DNA of 64,000 nucleotides. It comes from Candidatus Accumulibacter sp. ACC003 (GTDB taxonomy: Bacteria > Pseudomonadota > Gammaproteobacteria > Burkholderiales > Rhodocyclaceae). The position numbers were made by a program, and so were the translations under genes. The notes beneath the pieces are model-generated. The model was not told where the DNA came from. It searched no databases and worked only from the letters and a program-made list of their open reading frames with translations. Positions 63,551-64,000 of this stretch are shown here, in pieces (position 1 is the first letter of the stretch; every line of letters begins with the position of its first letter). The stretch spans positions 62,001 to 126,000 of the forward strand of contig NZ_CAJQTX010000003.1 in NCBI RefSeq assembly GCF_907163085.1, written 5' to 3'.

Positions 63551-64000
63551 ATGCTGATTCACCCCGACCGTTCGACCTTGTTGCTGGTTGACTTGCAGGA
63601 GCGCCTTCAACCCGCTATTCACGACGCTGCGCGAGTCCTCGAAGCCAGCGTGTGGTTGACCCGAGTGGCGCAGCGGCTGGCTGTGCCGGTGATCTGCACC
63701 GAGCAATATCCGCGGGGACTGGGGCCGACGGCGCCAGCCCTGCGGGTTCTGCTGCCGGATCAGTGCGTCCTTGAAAAGATGCATTTCTCGGCGGTCGCCG
63801 ACGACGCCCTGTTCCGCGCCGCCGGAGGCGATCGTGCGCAGTTCGTCGTCGCCGGGACTGAAGCACACGTTTGCGTCCTGCAGACCGTTCTCGACCTGCT
63901 CGCCGCCGGCCGCCGGGTCTTCGTCGTCGAGGAGGCGCTTGGCTCGCGGCGAATTGCCGACAAGGAGCTGGCACTGAAGCGCATGCGCCACCATGGCGCC
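63551..64000 (+). CDS. Isochorismatase-family hydrolase (3' end beyond window)
   Basis: The first 150 residues of a cysteine hydrolase. Catalytic triad residues of the family are visible: Asp14 in LLVDLQERL, the lysine of LEKMHFS, and the cysteine of AGTEAHVCVLQT. YcaC-like and similar enzymes hydrolyse amides or isochorismate-type ethers; the substrate cannot be inferred. GGAGGG precedes ATG 63551, and the gene follows the binding-protein gene by 18 bases, so the two are likely co-transcribed. The reading frame is still open at the window end. Confidence 0.9.
   Translation, partial: MLIHPDRSTLLLVDLQERLQPAIHDAARVLEASVWLTRVAQRLAVPVICTEQYPRGLGPTAPALRVLLPDQCVLEKMHFSAVADDALFRAAGGDRAQFVVAGTEAHVCVLQTVLDLLAAGRRVFVVEEALGSRRIADKELALKRMRHHGA

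Overview
The window is GC-rich, densely coded DNA from what looks like a betaproteobacterium, plausibly a Rhodocyclales relative such as Candidatus Accumulibacter. This rests on gene content (dksA, rpsO-pnp, trxA-rho-rpmE, orn, fdxA, phasin, a polyhydroxyalkanoic acid system protein, giant LEPRxLL surface proteins); no taxonomic marker was searched.

Positions 1-33161 are dominated by one enormous gene. A 3' tail of a paralogue ends at 146, then a reading unit of about 32.3 kb (857-33161, about 10,767 codons once a one-base frameshift at a run of seven T is corrected) encodes a mosaic surface or secreted protein. It has a LEPRxLL motif, a DUF4347 domain with a His/Cys pair, six long near-identical tandem repeats, Calx-beta-like and 16 CARDB-type repeats, nine He_PIG/cadherin-like repeats, YD/RHS-like and dockerin-like segments, beta-propeller-like stretches, a complete subtilisin-type catalytic set, an HExxH segment, a 648-bp tandem duplication, and a C-terminal tail shared with the upstream paralogue.

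Positions 33375-38907 hold housekeeping and regulatory genes: an XRE-type regulator, dksA with a good sigma70-type promoter and a shared terminator, the rpsO-pnp operon with hairpins between the genes, an unknown protein and a ProQ/FinO-domain protein.

Positions 39005-48969 form a storage-lipid neighbourhood: a two-domain fatty acyl reductase (SDR-SDR, 661 aa), a phasin, a patatin-like lipase, a TetR regulator, a TPR-like protein, a wax ester synthase/diacylglycerol acyltransferase, an acyl-CoA-binding protein and a PHA-system protein. Together they could convert acyl-CoA to fatty alcohol and wax ester and manage the resulting granules. The short divergent promoter between the WS/DGAT and acyl-CoA-binding genes has been split by two nested insertions, a small element with repeated ends and an IS1380-family element that landed between the ribosome binding site and the start codon of the acyl-CoA-binding gene.

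Positions 48988-58797 are mostly core genes (rsgA, phhB, M48 protease, orn, GT39-like membrane protein, rpmE, rho, trxA). Between rho and rpmE sits a 2.65-kb mobile element that carries a DruA-like DUF4338 gene translationally coupled to a DDE transposase gene. Positions 58989-64000 hold fdxA, a long-chain acyl-CoA ligase (fadD), an ankyrin-repeat lipoprotein, a membrane-tethered NMT1/THI5-like binding protein and the start of an isochorismatase-family hydrolase. No tRNA, rRNA or CRISPR array was recognised.
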